58,221 nucleotides of DNA, taken from positions 1 to 58,221 of the forward strand of contig JAEUUY010000031.1 in assembly GCA_016787225.1 (NCBI GenBank). Reading direction: 5' to 3'. The notes under the pieces were generated by a model, which saw only the letters and a list, made by a program, of their open reading frames with translations, was not told where the DNA came from and did no database searches. Every line of letters starts with the position of its first letter. Within the stretch, counting starts at the first letter, position 1. A program made the position numbers and the translations under genes. The stretch comes from Chitinophagales bacterium. GTDB lineage: Bacteria; Bacteroidota; Bacteroidia; Chitinophagales; JADJOU01. This document shows positions 1 to 10,629 of this stretch, piece after piece.

Positions 1-9
1 ATCAGGAAA

Positions 10-250
10 TAATTAAAAAAAATAAAATACATTATATCAATAAAACAATTGAGAAATATAAAATTGCAAAAGACTGTATACTAGCTAATTGAGGGGTAGT
101 TAGATAGAATTAATCATTAGAAGCCACAACGTGGCGAACTAAATGATTTAGTTGGGGTTATCCCGATTTAGAATTTGTTTCAAGATTTATAAAATATTGA
201 AATACAAATTCTTAATCGATTCAACATTTTCTAATGCAGAATTTGGGATA
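10..250 (-). repeat. Contig-end copy of dispersed repeat, inverted relative to the window end
   Basis: Bases 10 to about 130 match the reverse complement of 58221 back to about 58100 without visible differences; similarity then continues with substitutions and a short insertion to about 250 / 57958. The inner part (about 103-250) is also related to 13636-13797, giving three copies in the window. It contains a small hairpin GCCAC-N3-GTGGC-like motif and an AT-rich palindrome. No open reading frame or transposase is visible. The outer 120 bp occurs only at the two window ends. Confidence 0.85.
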
Positions 251-520
251 AAGCTTTGTTACGCTAAATCTACCTTTGTCAATCATTTCGAGACTACATA
301 CCCTTAAAAATCAACCCAGACCCTATTGAATGTCTTTAAATGTAGTCTTGACGAATATTTTATCTCATTCCTATTAAATAGTTATTCTTCGTAGTGGTCT
401 TAAAATATCTGATGCTTGCTATCTTTCGGAGACAATCATTTTCTTCAAGCCAGAACAATGAGGGCTCTGGGCTACTGAAATGAGTTAAGCAATAGTCTGT
501 GTATTATGAATAGGTTAAAA
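251..520. other. Gene-free stretch between repeat and tracrRNA
   Basis: No plausible open reading frame, tRNA or strong hairpin is seen. An 8-bp inverted pair GACTACAT/ATGTAGTC (about 290-350) spans roughly 60 bases but has no T-run. I see nothing else that can be supported here. Confidence 0.5.
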
Positions 521-521
521 T

Positions 522-600
522 AAAAAAGGCGACGATTGCTCGCCACCTTAGATGTTTACACAACGGAATAATCCTTATTGTGAATTGCTTTAAAATTGTA
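522..600 (-). ncRNA. tracrRNA of the type II-C CRISPR system
   Basis: Read on the minus strand, this starts with an anti-repeat (578-600) that can pair with the 5' part of the CRISPR repeat read on the same minus strand (GTTGTGAATTGC...), with one base missing in the A/T run. A hairpin (CACAA...TTGTG) follows, then a GC-rich stem GGCGA/TCGCC (540-544/528-532) and a run of six T, a standard intrinsic terminator. A Bacteroidetes -7 box TATATTTG lies just upstream on the minus strand (604-611). The layout anti-repeat, nexus-like hairpin, terminator is that of type II-C tracrRNAs. It is transcribed divergently from cas9. The exact 5' end is inferred. Confidence 0.88.
528..544 (-). terminator. Intrinsic terminator of tracrRNA
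   Basis: Minus-strand stem GGCGA, loop of 7 bases, TCGCC, followed by TTTTTT (522-527). It is the only strong GC-rich hairpin in the region and fixes the transcription direction of the tracrRNA. Confidence 0.85.
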
Positions 601-603
601 ATG

Positions 604-611
604 CAAATATA
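604..611 (-). promoter_or_regulatory. Likely tracrRNA -7 promoter element
   Basis: Minus-strand TATATTTG fits the Bacteroidota -7 consensus TAnnTTTG and ends 3 to 4 bases before the anti-repeat, so transcription would start at or inside the anti-repeat. No clear TTG is seen about 19 bases upstream, so the -33 element is weak. Confidence 0.6.
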
Positions 612-725
612 GAATAATTTTATTTTTCTAATAAGTTAATCTTTTTAGCATAAATTTAACATTCAAAACGACACTATTTGGCAATAGCATCTATGATATA
701 GTCGCAATTTTTAAATTAAACATAT

Positions 726-3700
726 ATGAACAATACAATTTTAGGTCTAGACCTAGGCACAAACTCAATAGGGTGGGCATTAATAGAAAAAGAAAAGCAA
801 CAAATCATTGGACTAGGGAGTAGGATTATTCCTATGTCACAAGATGTTCTAGGTAAATTCGACAGTGGAATATCTATTTCACAAACAGCAGAAAGAACAG
901 GCTATAGAGGTGTCAGGAGATTAAGAGAGCGACATCTGCTAAGACGAGAGAGATTACATAGAGTCTTAAATATTCTAGACTTCCTACCGATTTTTTATAA
1001 AAATCAAATAGACTTTGACCAGCGATACGGTCAATTTAAAATAAACTCAGAACCTAAGCTAGCCTACAATGAAAACAATCAGTTTATCTTTCAAAACTCC
1101 TTTAGCGAGATGGTTGAAGATTTTAGAAAAGCGCAGCCCAATTTATTCTATACAAAAGAAAATGGCAAAGAAACCCTTATACCCTATGATTGGACAATCT
1201 ATTATCTGCGAAAAAAAGCCCTAAGCCATAAAATAGAAAAAGAAGAACTCGCATGGCTATTACTAAATTTTAATCAAAAACGTGGATACTATCAGCTAAG
1301 GGGCGAAGATGAGGAAGTAGTTCCAAATAAGAAAGTTGAGTTTCATTCTTTATTGGTGACTGAAGTTATTGCAGATGAACCTCAAAAAGGAAAATCAGAA
1401 TTATGGTATAATATTGTTTTGGAAAATGGCTGGATATATAGACGTGCTAGTAAAATTGAGTTGTTTGATTGGAAGGGTAAAATCAAGGAATTTGTAGTGA
1501 CCACAGACTTAAATGATGATGGTTCGGAAAAAATGGATAAAGATGGTAAGGTCAAGAGAAGTTTTAGAGCTCCAGCTGAGACGGATTGGACACTTATGAA
1601 AACAAAAACTGAGCAAACCATAGACAAATCAGGAAAAACTGTTGGACAATACATCTACGATACTCTTCTACAGAATCCATCACAGAAAATTAATGGAAAA
1701 CTGGTACGTGTAATTGAACGAAAATTCTACAAAGATGAACTGGAACAAATATTAAAAACACAAAAAAAATTTCACACAGAATTACAAGATGAAAATCTAT
1801 ACAAATTGTGTTTGGAAGAATTATATGAATTTAATGAATCACACAGAAACAATATTGCCAAAAGGGACTTTGTCTATTTGTTTCTGAATGATATTATCTT
1901 CTATCAAAGACCATTAAAGAGCAAGAAATCTTTGATTAGCGATTGTAAATTCGAAAGTAGAAGATATAGTAAAGATGGTAAAGAACAAAATGAACCGCTA
2001 AAATGTATCGCTAAATCACATCCATTATTTCAAGAATTTAGACTATGGCAATGGATTAAAAACTTGCAAATATTTGAAATAGAAAATGACGATAATCCTA
2101 TAACTGATAAGATTATTTCCTCCGAAGAAGACGTTGCAAATCTCTTTGATTTTTTAAACAATCGAAAAGAAATCTCACAAGAAGCCTTACTCAAATACCT
2201 CCTAGAACCCTTAAAACTAAAAGCCAAGGAACTAAAAACAGAGATATCCAAGTACAGATGGAATTATGTGCAAGATAAAGAATATCCTTGCAATGAGACT
2301 AGGGCGATGATTTTAATCAGATTGGCTAAGTGCGCTATTAATCCCAATGAATTTCTCACCAAAGAAATTGAAGAAAGTTTGTGGCATATACTATATTCAG
2401 TAAATGATAAAGATGAAATCAAATCTGCATTGGAAAAATTTGCCGCCAAATATTCATTAGGTGATGATTTTGTAGAGCAGTTTAAAAAATTCCCTCCTTT
2501 TAAAAATGAATATGGAAGCTATTCTGCAAAAGCTATCAAAAAGTTATTACCATTGATGAGGGTCGGTAAACACTGGAGTGAAGCAGATATTCATCCAGAG
2601 ACAAAAAATAGAATTGAAAAAATACTATCCGCAGAATATGATGAAACTATTAGAAATAAAGTTAGAGATAAAGCTATTGATTTAACGGATATAACTAAAT
2701 TCAAAGGATTACCATTGTGGCTGGTCAGCTATATTGTCTACGATAGACATGCGGAAGAAATCAACCTTGAAAAATGGAAATCACCAGCCGATATCGAAAC
2801 ATATTTAAAAAGCTTCAAACAACATTCCTTAAGAAATCCTATCGTAGAGCAGGTAATAATGGAAACGCTCCGAGTAGTCAAAGATTTATGGATTTACTAC
2901 GGAAATGGTATTGAGAACTTTATAGATGAAATACACTTAGAGCTAGGCAGAGAGATGAAGAACCCTGCCGATAAACGAAAGAAAATAACGGAACAAACGA
3001 CCGCCAATGAAAACACTAACCTTCGAATAAAAGCCCTATTGGCAGAAATGCTCAATGATGCGAAAATAGAAAATGTAAGACCACATTCTCCCATGCAGCT
3101 AGAAATACTAAAAATCTATGAAGATGGAGTATTAAATTCTGGTATAGAGATAGAAGATGATATTCTCAAAATAAGCAAGATGGCTCAGCCGAGTAAAACG
3201 GACTTGTTTCGATATAAGCTATGGCTAGAACAGAAATATCGCTCACCCTATACAGGTGCGGTCATCCCTCTAAGTAAATTATTTACCCCTGCCTATGAAA
3301 TAGAGCACATTATACCCCAAAGTAGATATTTCGATGACTCCTTCTCTAATAAGGTAATCTGTGAAAGTGAAGTGAATAAAGACAAGGGCAATCTATTGGC
3401 TTTTGAATATATCAACCAAAATAGCGGAAAAAAAATTGAACTTAGTAGCGGAAAATATATCTCACTTTTCACCATAGACCAATACGAAAATTTCATCAAA
3501 ACAAGTTATGCAAAAAACTATGGCAAGGGTAAAAAACTAATGTTACTGGATATACCAGAAAAAATGATAGAACGGCAGATGAATGACACGAGGTATATCA
3601 GCAAAGAAGTAAAAAATCTATTATCACGAATAGTAAGACAAGATAAAAACGATGAAGGTACTACTGCCAACAATTTATTGAGCACCAATGGTCAAATCAC

Positions 3701-5080
3701 TTCAATTCTGAGACATGACTGGGGACTAAACGATATATGGAATGACTTAATAACTCCTAGATTCGAGCGATTAAATGAACTCACCCAGTCCAATCATTAT
3801 GGACAGATAAATCCAAATACTGGAAAATTTCTGCCGAGTGTGCCTCTCGATGCGCAAAAGGGCTTTAACAAAAAGAGAATCGACCATAGGCATCACGCAC
3901 TGGATGCATTAGTCATAGCCTGCGCTACGAGAAATCATATCAATTATTTGAATAATCAGAATGCCCTAGACAAAGATAAAACAAGAGGTCAAAAAACCAG
4001 AGAAGATCTGAAAAGAGTACTATGTGAGAAAAAATTTAATGCCGATGCTGAAAAAAATTATAGTTGGATTTTCAAACAACCGTGGGATACTTTTGCATTA
4101 GATGCTAAAAACAAACTGGAAACTACAGTCATTAGCTTTAAACAAAATCTGCGTGTCATCAATAAAACAGTCAATAAATACCAGCGGTGGGAAAATGTCA
4201 ATGGAAAACTGAAAAAAAATATAGCTACCCAATCCAAAGGAGACAGCTGGGCTATTAGGAAACCATTGCACAAAGATACTGTTTCAGGAAAGGTAAATTT
4301 AAAAGGAGTAAAAGTATCTAGAGATAAAATGATAACGGCTACAAGAAAGACCTTAGACACTAGTTTTACCATAAAAGTAATTGAAAAAATAACGGATACA
4401 GGCATCCAATTGATTTTGAAAAACTATTTAGCAGCGAAGGGAGGTGTCCCTGAAATAGCGTTCACTCCTGAAAGTATAGAAGAAATGAATGCAAATATTT
4501 CCTTATACAATAATGGAAAAGCGCACAAACCTATTGTTAAACTGAGAATATGGGAAGAAGGCAGCAAATTTGCTATAGGTCATACAGGAAATAAAGTTCA
4601 TAAATATGTAGAAGGTGCAAAAGGAACGAATCTATATTTCGCCATATATAGAGATGACAAAGGTAAAAGAAGCTATGAGACTATCCCTTTCAACGAAGTC
4701 CTAGAAAGCCAGAAACAAAGTGCTGCTCTGAAACAAAAGCCCCAGTCTGTGCCCGCAAAAAATGCCAAAGGAGACCCTCTCCTATTCAGTCTATCTCCTA
4801 ATGACCTCGTCTATGTGCCGAGTGCTGAAGAAATAGACAATCCTTCTATGGTCGATTTTTCAAATCTTACCAAAGAGCAAGTGAATAGAATTTATAAATG
4901 TGTGAGTTTCTCTGGATTTCAATGTTTTTTTGTAAAGGGAGAGGTTGCAACATCTGTAGTTAATAAATTAGAATATTCTTCGCTAAACAAAATGGAAAAT
5001 TCAATTGAAGGTATTCAAATTAAATCATGCTGCTGGAAATTGGACGTAGATAGACTAGGTAATATTATAAAAGTTGTCCA

Positions 5081-5084
<4 letters not shown>
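726..5084 (+). CDS. cas9: CRISPR-associated endonuclease Cas9, type II-C
   Basis: RNA-guided DNA endonuclease of 1452 aa. RuvC-I motif LGLDLGTNSIGWAL carries the catalytic Asp at residue 9. An arginine-rich bridge helix follows at about 55-80 (RGVRRLRERHLLRRERLHR). RuvC-II HLELGRE has Glu739, the HNH core EIEHIIPQS has His861 with Asn residues downstream (SNKVI), and RuvC-III HRHHALDALV has His1057 and Asp1060. All catalytic residues are present, so it should be active. The length and the C-terminal PAM-interacting region match the large II-C Cas9 proteins of Bacteroidota. The stop overlaps the cas1 start (ATGA), and no csn2 or cas4 is present, which supports subtype II-C. The PAM cannot be read from the sequence. 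Confidence 0.98.
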
Positions 5085-6315
<1,231 letters not shown>

Positions 6316-6371
6316 TGCCAAATTTTTGGCTAAAATCTTCAACAACAAGCCCTTAAATCAGGGCTGTTGTT
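6316..6371. promoter_or_regulatory. Array-proximal hairpins between cas2 and the first repeat (candidate leader or array-end terminator)
   Basis: Two inverted repeats fill the gap: GCCAAA-N2-TTTGGC (about 6317-6330) and AACAAC-A-AGCCCT-TAAATC-AGGGCT-GTTGTT (6341-6371). The last arm is the first six bases of repeat 1, so the hairpin spans the junction. Near-consensus repeats sit at this end, which is usual for the leader side. Because crRNAs appear to be made on the minus strand, the same hairpins could also stop transcription leaving the array. The sequence does not decide between these roles. Confidence 0.55.
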
Positions 6372-8245
6372 AAAGATACAATTTTAAAAGCAATTCACAA
6401 CTATTGGTCTAATAGTTCAAATCGACTTAATGTTGTTAAAGATACAATTTTAAAAGCAATTCACAACGGCAAAAAGTGCTATGGAAACGCACGGGAAGTT
6501 GTTAAAGATACAATTTTAAAAGCAATTCACAACAATACTGAGTTTCTTTGGCTCCTCTATCTTGTTGTTAAAGATACAATTTTAAAAGCAATTCACAACG
6601 GAACCAAATTGACTATAGATAATAATGAAGTTGTTAAAGATACAATTTTAAAAGCAATTCACAACATCGGTGCCATTCTCTACCATGTGAGTAAAGTTGT
6701 TAAAGATACAATTTTAAAAGCAATTCACAACGAGACAGTGGACACAGCAAGTAACTGGTATGTTGTTAAAGATACAATTTTAAAAGCAATTCACAACAAT
6801 CCCTGTTATCAGCCAATTGGCATTAAGGTTGTTAAAGATACAATTTTAAAAGCAATTCACAACGCTATTTCCTTATCGCCCAAATAATGATAAGTTGTTA
6901 AAGATACAATTTTAAAAGCAATTCACAACGACACTCTCTTACGTGTTTAGTAATTGGGTGTTGTTAAAGATACAATTTTAAAAGCAATTCACAACTAGAG
7001 CAAACAAATAATGACGTTGCAGATGGTTGTTAAAGATACAATTTTAAAAGCAATTCACAACGGAATAGTTTTTGCACTTAAAAAATTCGTAGTTGTTAAA
7101 GATACAATTTTAAAAGCAATTCACAACAGTGTCCTCTCTTTTCTCTGATTAGCTGTCGTTGTTAAAGATACAATTTTAAAAGCAATTCACAACGGCTTAA
7201 AAACTATAGCGACAATACGATAGGTTGTTAAAGATACAATTTTAAAAGCAATTCACAACGAAGCCTTCCACGATTAGCGAGTCTATGCGTTGTTAAAGAT
7301 ACAATTTTAAAAGCAATTCACAACAAATTCCATACGCTCTCTACAAACCGAGCGGTTGTTAAAGATTCAATTTTAAAAGCAATTCACAACATAAATTCTA
7401 CGGCAAACTCCCTGAGCATGTTGTTAAAGATACAATTTTAAAAGCAATTCACAACATTCTAAACTACTGAGTTCGTTTCCTTTGAGTTGTTAAAGATACA
7501 ATTTTAAAAGCAATTCACAACTCAGCATCAACAATTAGACGAATCAAATGTGTTGTTAAAGATACAATTTTAAAAGCAATTCACAACCCATGCATGGTGA
7601 TAAATTTTAGGCAAAGTGTTGTTAAAGATACAATTTTAAAAGCAATTCACAACCGCTGACTACTATGCCCGTATCGTAGAGAAGTTGTTAAAGATACAAT
7701 TTTAAAAGCAATTCACAACATGCCTGATGGAACTTCGTATTCAAACTGGCTGTCGAAGATACAATTTTAAAAGCAATTCACAACCAACTACATGCTACAT
7801 CCTCTATTATAGAGCTGTCGAAGATACAATTTTAAAAGCAATTCACAACTATTAAGGCTATTTTCATTTGAGTAGTTCAGCTGTCGAAGATACAATTTTA
7901 AAAAGCAATTCACAACTCTAAAGTTCCGTTAGAAACCCCTATTTTTGCTGTCGAAGATACAATTTTAAAAGCAATTCACAACGATAGCATTGAACCACTT
8001 GTCCCGTTTAGTGCTTTCGAAGATACAATTTTAAAAGCAATTCACAACATATTGCTCTTGCTATGCTATCTGGAGTATGCTGTCTAAGATACAATTTTAA
8101 AAGCAATTCACAACGATACAGTTATAGACCTCGAAATTTCAATCGCTGTCGAAGATACAATTTTAAAAGCAATTCACAACTTTTAGCCACTGCAACCACT
8201 TATTATCATGTTGTTAAAGATACAATTTTAAAAGCAATTCACAAC
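6366..8245 (-). CRISPR. Type II-C CRISPR array, 29 repeats and 28 spacers
   Basis: The 36-bp repeat begins GTTGTTAAAGATACAATTTT and ends AGCAATTCACAAC on the plus strand; spacers are 29-30 bp. Repeats 1-21 (6366-7719) and 29 (8210-8245) are consensus apart from one change in repeat 16 (7355-7390, GATTCAA for GATACAA). Repeats 22-28 (7749-8180) start GCTGTCGAAG instead; repeat 24 has an extra A (37 bp), repeat 26 reads GCTTTCGAAG and repeat 27 GCTGTCTAAG. The minus strand is assigned because the tracrRNA anti-repeat pairs with the minus-strand repeat and each minus-strand repeat holds a TTG-N19-TATCTTTA promoter. Spacers look unrelated to each other; their targets cannot be named without a search. 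Confidence 0.98.
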
Positions 8246-8281
8246 TTAGTTCTCATTTGATGAAAGTAAAAAGCTGTCGAA
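8246..8281. other. Array distal edge: last spacer-like segment and possible repeat remnant
   Basis: After repeat 29 comes a 27-bp segment, then GCTGTCGAA (8273-8281), the first nine bases of the variant repeat, which runs directly into the 21-bp minisatellite. It may be a truncated repeat cut by the minisatellite, or a diverged minisatellite unit that resembles the repeat by chance, since minisatellite units contain AGCTAGATGAAAGTTCG. Confidence 0.5.
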
Positions 8282-8772
8282 AGTTCGTTCGAGCTAGATG
8301 AAAGTTCGTTGAGAAAGGATGAATTTTCGTTGAAGCTAGTTAAAAGTTCATTCGAGCCAGATGTATATTCGTTCGAGCATAATGAAAGTTCGTTGAGACA
8401 AGATGAATCTTTGTTGAAGCTAGTTAAAAGTTCATTCGAGTCAGATGTATATTCGTTCGAGCATGATGAAAGTTCGTTGAGACAAGATGAATCCTCGTTG
8501 ATGCTAGTTAAAAGTTCATTCGAGCCAGATGTATATTCGTTCGAGCATGATGAAAGTTCGTTGAGACAAGATGAATCTTCGTTGAAGCTAGTTAAGAATT
8601 CATTCGAGCCAGATGTATATTCGTTCGAGCTAGATGAAAGTTCGTTGAGACAAGATGAATCTTTGTTGAAGCTAGTTAAGAGTTCGTTGAGACAAGATGA
8701 ATTTTCGTTGAAGCTAGTTAAGAATTCATTCGAGCTAGATGAATCTTTGTTCGAGCTAGTGGGTGGACAATA
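8282..8772 (+). repeat. 21-bp minisatellite with 84-bp higher-order period
   Basis: About 23 tandem units of 21 bp, such as AGTTCGTTGAGACAAGATGA(A) and units with TTGAAGCTAGTTAAA. Four unit types recur in order, giving an 84-bp period repeated several times with few changes. Because 21 is a multiple of three, one frame stays open (8309-8773, 154 aa) and encodes heptads such as SSLRQDE, SSFEPDV, YSFEHDE and SLLKLVK. I see no signal peptide or other domain. A related 21-bp minisatellite is at 27640-28021. I regard it as a repeat that is open by construction; an expressed heptad protein cannot be excluded. Confidence 0.85.
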
Positions 8773-8773
8773 A

Positions 8774-9303
8774 TAGCCATTTGAACGAATATATTTCCAA
8801 AAAGAGCGTCAAAACTCATTACTCAGCTTCAGCTAAGCCTAGCTTTAGTACTAAATCTTATCAAACCTATTGCATAACTCCTCTGCGCTCTCTGCGCCTC
8901 TGCGGTTAAACCCAGCCTATCCACTTAAAACTTTCGTGTCCTTCGTGATACCATTGTGTACTTTGTGGTAAAACCTCTCACACCGCAGGTGTCTATGATT
9001 CGTGCTAATCTGTGTCATTCGTGGCTACCACCGCATTCATTTAATTACCCTCTGCGCTCTCTGCGCCTCTGCGGTTAAAACCCACATATCCACTTAAAAC
9101 CTTCGTGTCCTTTGTGATACCATTGTGTACTTTGTGGTAAAGCCGACACACCGCAGGTGTCCGTGATTCGTGCTAATCTGTGTCATTCGTGGCTACCACC
9201 TCATTTATTTAATTACCCTCCGTGAACCTCTGTGTCTTCTCCGTGCGCCTCCGTGTCCAACTACCTGCAAGCGTAAAACTAGCAAATCGTACTAATCTAT
9301 ACC
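8774..9303. repeat. 169-bp tandem duplication built from dispersed TGCG/TTTGTG motifs
   Basis: Bases 8881-9049 and 9050-9218 are two nearly identical copies with a few substitutions. They contain motifs such as CTCTGCGCTCTCTGCGCCTC and CACTTAAAAC..TTCGTGTCC, followed by further variants (CTCCGTGAACCTCTGTGTC) to about 9262. No coding frame is evident. Related short motifs occur at 21906-21955, 31037-31160 and 49190-49240, so this is a dispersed repeat family of the genome. It separates the minisatellite from the convergent mnmE gene. Confidence 0.75.
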
Positions 9304-10629
9304 CTATTTACCAATACAAAACTTCCCAAAGATAGTACCCAAAATATCCTTGTCCACATCGATATGACCCGTAATATCACCGATATGTCGCAGCGCATCA
9401 CGCAGGTGAAACGCAAGTAAATCACCAGATAGGTTCCCATTCATTCCATGCTGCACTTGATTGAGAGCAGCCAAAGCCAGACCAAGCGATTCCAGATGTC
9501 TAGTATTCGAAATAATCGTTTGATTTTCACCGATGCCTTCGCGGATAGACCTCAGCAGTTTTTGTTTGAGCGTATCCAATCCCTGCTTAGTCACAGTTGA
9601 TATCGCTATCGTATGTTGCCCAAAATCCATATCGCCTACCAAATCTATCTTATTCGCTATCGGAAATATAGTTTTGTCTTCCTGTGCTATCTCAAGAGGC
9701 AAACCCTTACTACAATCAAAAACATTGAGCACAATCCTCGCTTGTTCTATCATTTTCTTACTGCGAGCTATACCTATACTTTCTATCGTATCACTCGACT
9801 CCCGGATTCCCGCCGTATCGATAAACCGAAACCGAATGCCATCGATGGTGATAGCTTCCTCTATCGTATCTCGTGTCGTACCCTCGATATCACTCACGAT
9901 AGCACGCTCTTCATTGAGTAGAGCATTGAGTAGGCTGCTCTTCCCAGCATTCGGTGGTCCTACGATAGCTACTGGTACGCCATTTTTAATCGCATTTCCG
10001 TATTGAAAACTATGAATCAAATTTTCAATCTTTGACTTCAAATTCTGAACAAGCTTATGGAGTTCTTCTCTATTTGCAAATTCCACATCCTCTTCCCCGA
10101 AATCCAGTTCTAACTCTATCAGTGCAGTAAAATTAATTAATGATTCCCTTAACTCAGCCAGCTCGCTCGATACACCACCACGCATTTGGTGGAAAGCGAT
10201 TTGATGAGAAGCTTTAGTTTCCGAAGCTATCAAATCAGCTACAGCTTCTGCTTGAGCAAGATCCAGTTTACCATTGAGAAATGCTCTCTGCGTAAACTCA
10301 CCCGGCGCAGCCATGCGTGCACCTCGCTGCATCAATAACTCCAAAATCGATTTGATAATAAACGGAGAACCATGGCATGAAATCTCTACTGTATCTTCTC
10401 CCGTATAAGACTTAGGATTTCTAAATACAGACACCAATACTTCGTCAATGATCTCTTCCCCATTGCGTATTGTACCAAAAACTTGTTTCTGGCTTTCGAC
10501 TTCACTTAATTTCTTCTTGTGGTGAAATACGTCATTTACTATGTCTATAGCTTTCGACCCACTCAGTCGTATGACAGCTATAGCTCCAGAACCAGGAGGA
10601 GTGGCGAGCGCTATGATGGTATCATTCAT
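9304..10629 (-). CDS. mnmE: tRNA modification GTPase MnmE
   Basis: With MnmG it installs the 5-carboxymethylaminomethyl group on wobble uridine 34 of certain tRNAs. The protein has 441 aa. The N-terminal tetrahydrofolate-binding domain begins MNDTIIALATPPGSGAIAVI. The G domain holds GPPNAGKSSLLN (about residue 224), TTRDTIEE, DTAGIRES and NKIDLVG. The C-terminus ends in CIGK, the catalytic cysteine motif of the family. The start codon overlaps the stop of the upstream add gene by 4 bp, so the two are translationally coupled. Length and motifs are normal. Confidence 0.97.
   Translation of the reverse strand: MNDTIIALATPPGSGAIAVIRLSGSKAIDIVNDVFHHKKKLSEVESQKQVFGTIRNGEEIIDEVLVSVFRNPKSYTGEDTVEISCHGSPFIIKSILELLMQRGARMAAPGEFTQRAFLNGKLDLAQAEAVADLIASETKASHQIAFHQMRGGVSSELAELRESLINFTALIELELDFGEEDVEFANREELHKLVQNLKSKIENLIHSFQYGNAIKNGVPVAIVGPPNAGKSSLLNALLNEERAIVSDIEGTTRDTIEEAITIDGIRFRFIDTAGIRESSDTIESIGIARSKKMIEQARIVLNVFDCSKGLPLEIAQEDKTIFPIANKIDLVGDMDFGQHTIAISTVTKQGLDTLKQKLLRSIREGIGENQTIISNTRHLESLGLALAALNQVQHGMNGNLSGDLLAFHLRDALRHIGDITGHIDVDKDILGTIFGKFCIGK

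Noticed and set aside
4058-4405. 115-aa antisense frame inside cas9
   Set aside because: The hydrophobic composition is the usual product of reading an A-rich gene backwards; the Cas9 frame is certain.
6316-6365. Conventional AT-rich leader with a strong promoter into the array on the plus strand
   Set aside because: No TTG-N19-TAnnTTTG element points into the array on the plus strand, and the tracrRNA orientation requires minus-strand crRNA.
6609-6887. 92-aa open frame with repeated VVKDTILKAIHN
   Set aside because: It is the translation of CRISPR repeats and spacers; the repetition comes from the array.
8063-8260. 65-aa open frame at the array end
   Set aside because: It also lies wholly inside the CRISPR array and reads through repeats in varying frames.
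9533-10006. Antisense frames of up to 157 aa opposite mnmE
   Set aside because: They are shadows of the well-supported mnmE gene and have no recognisable features.
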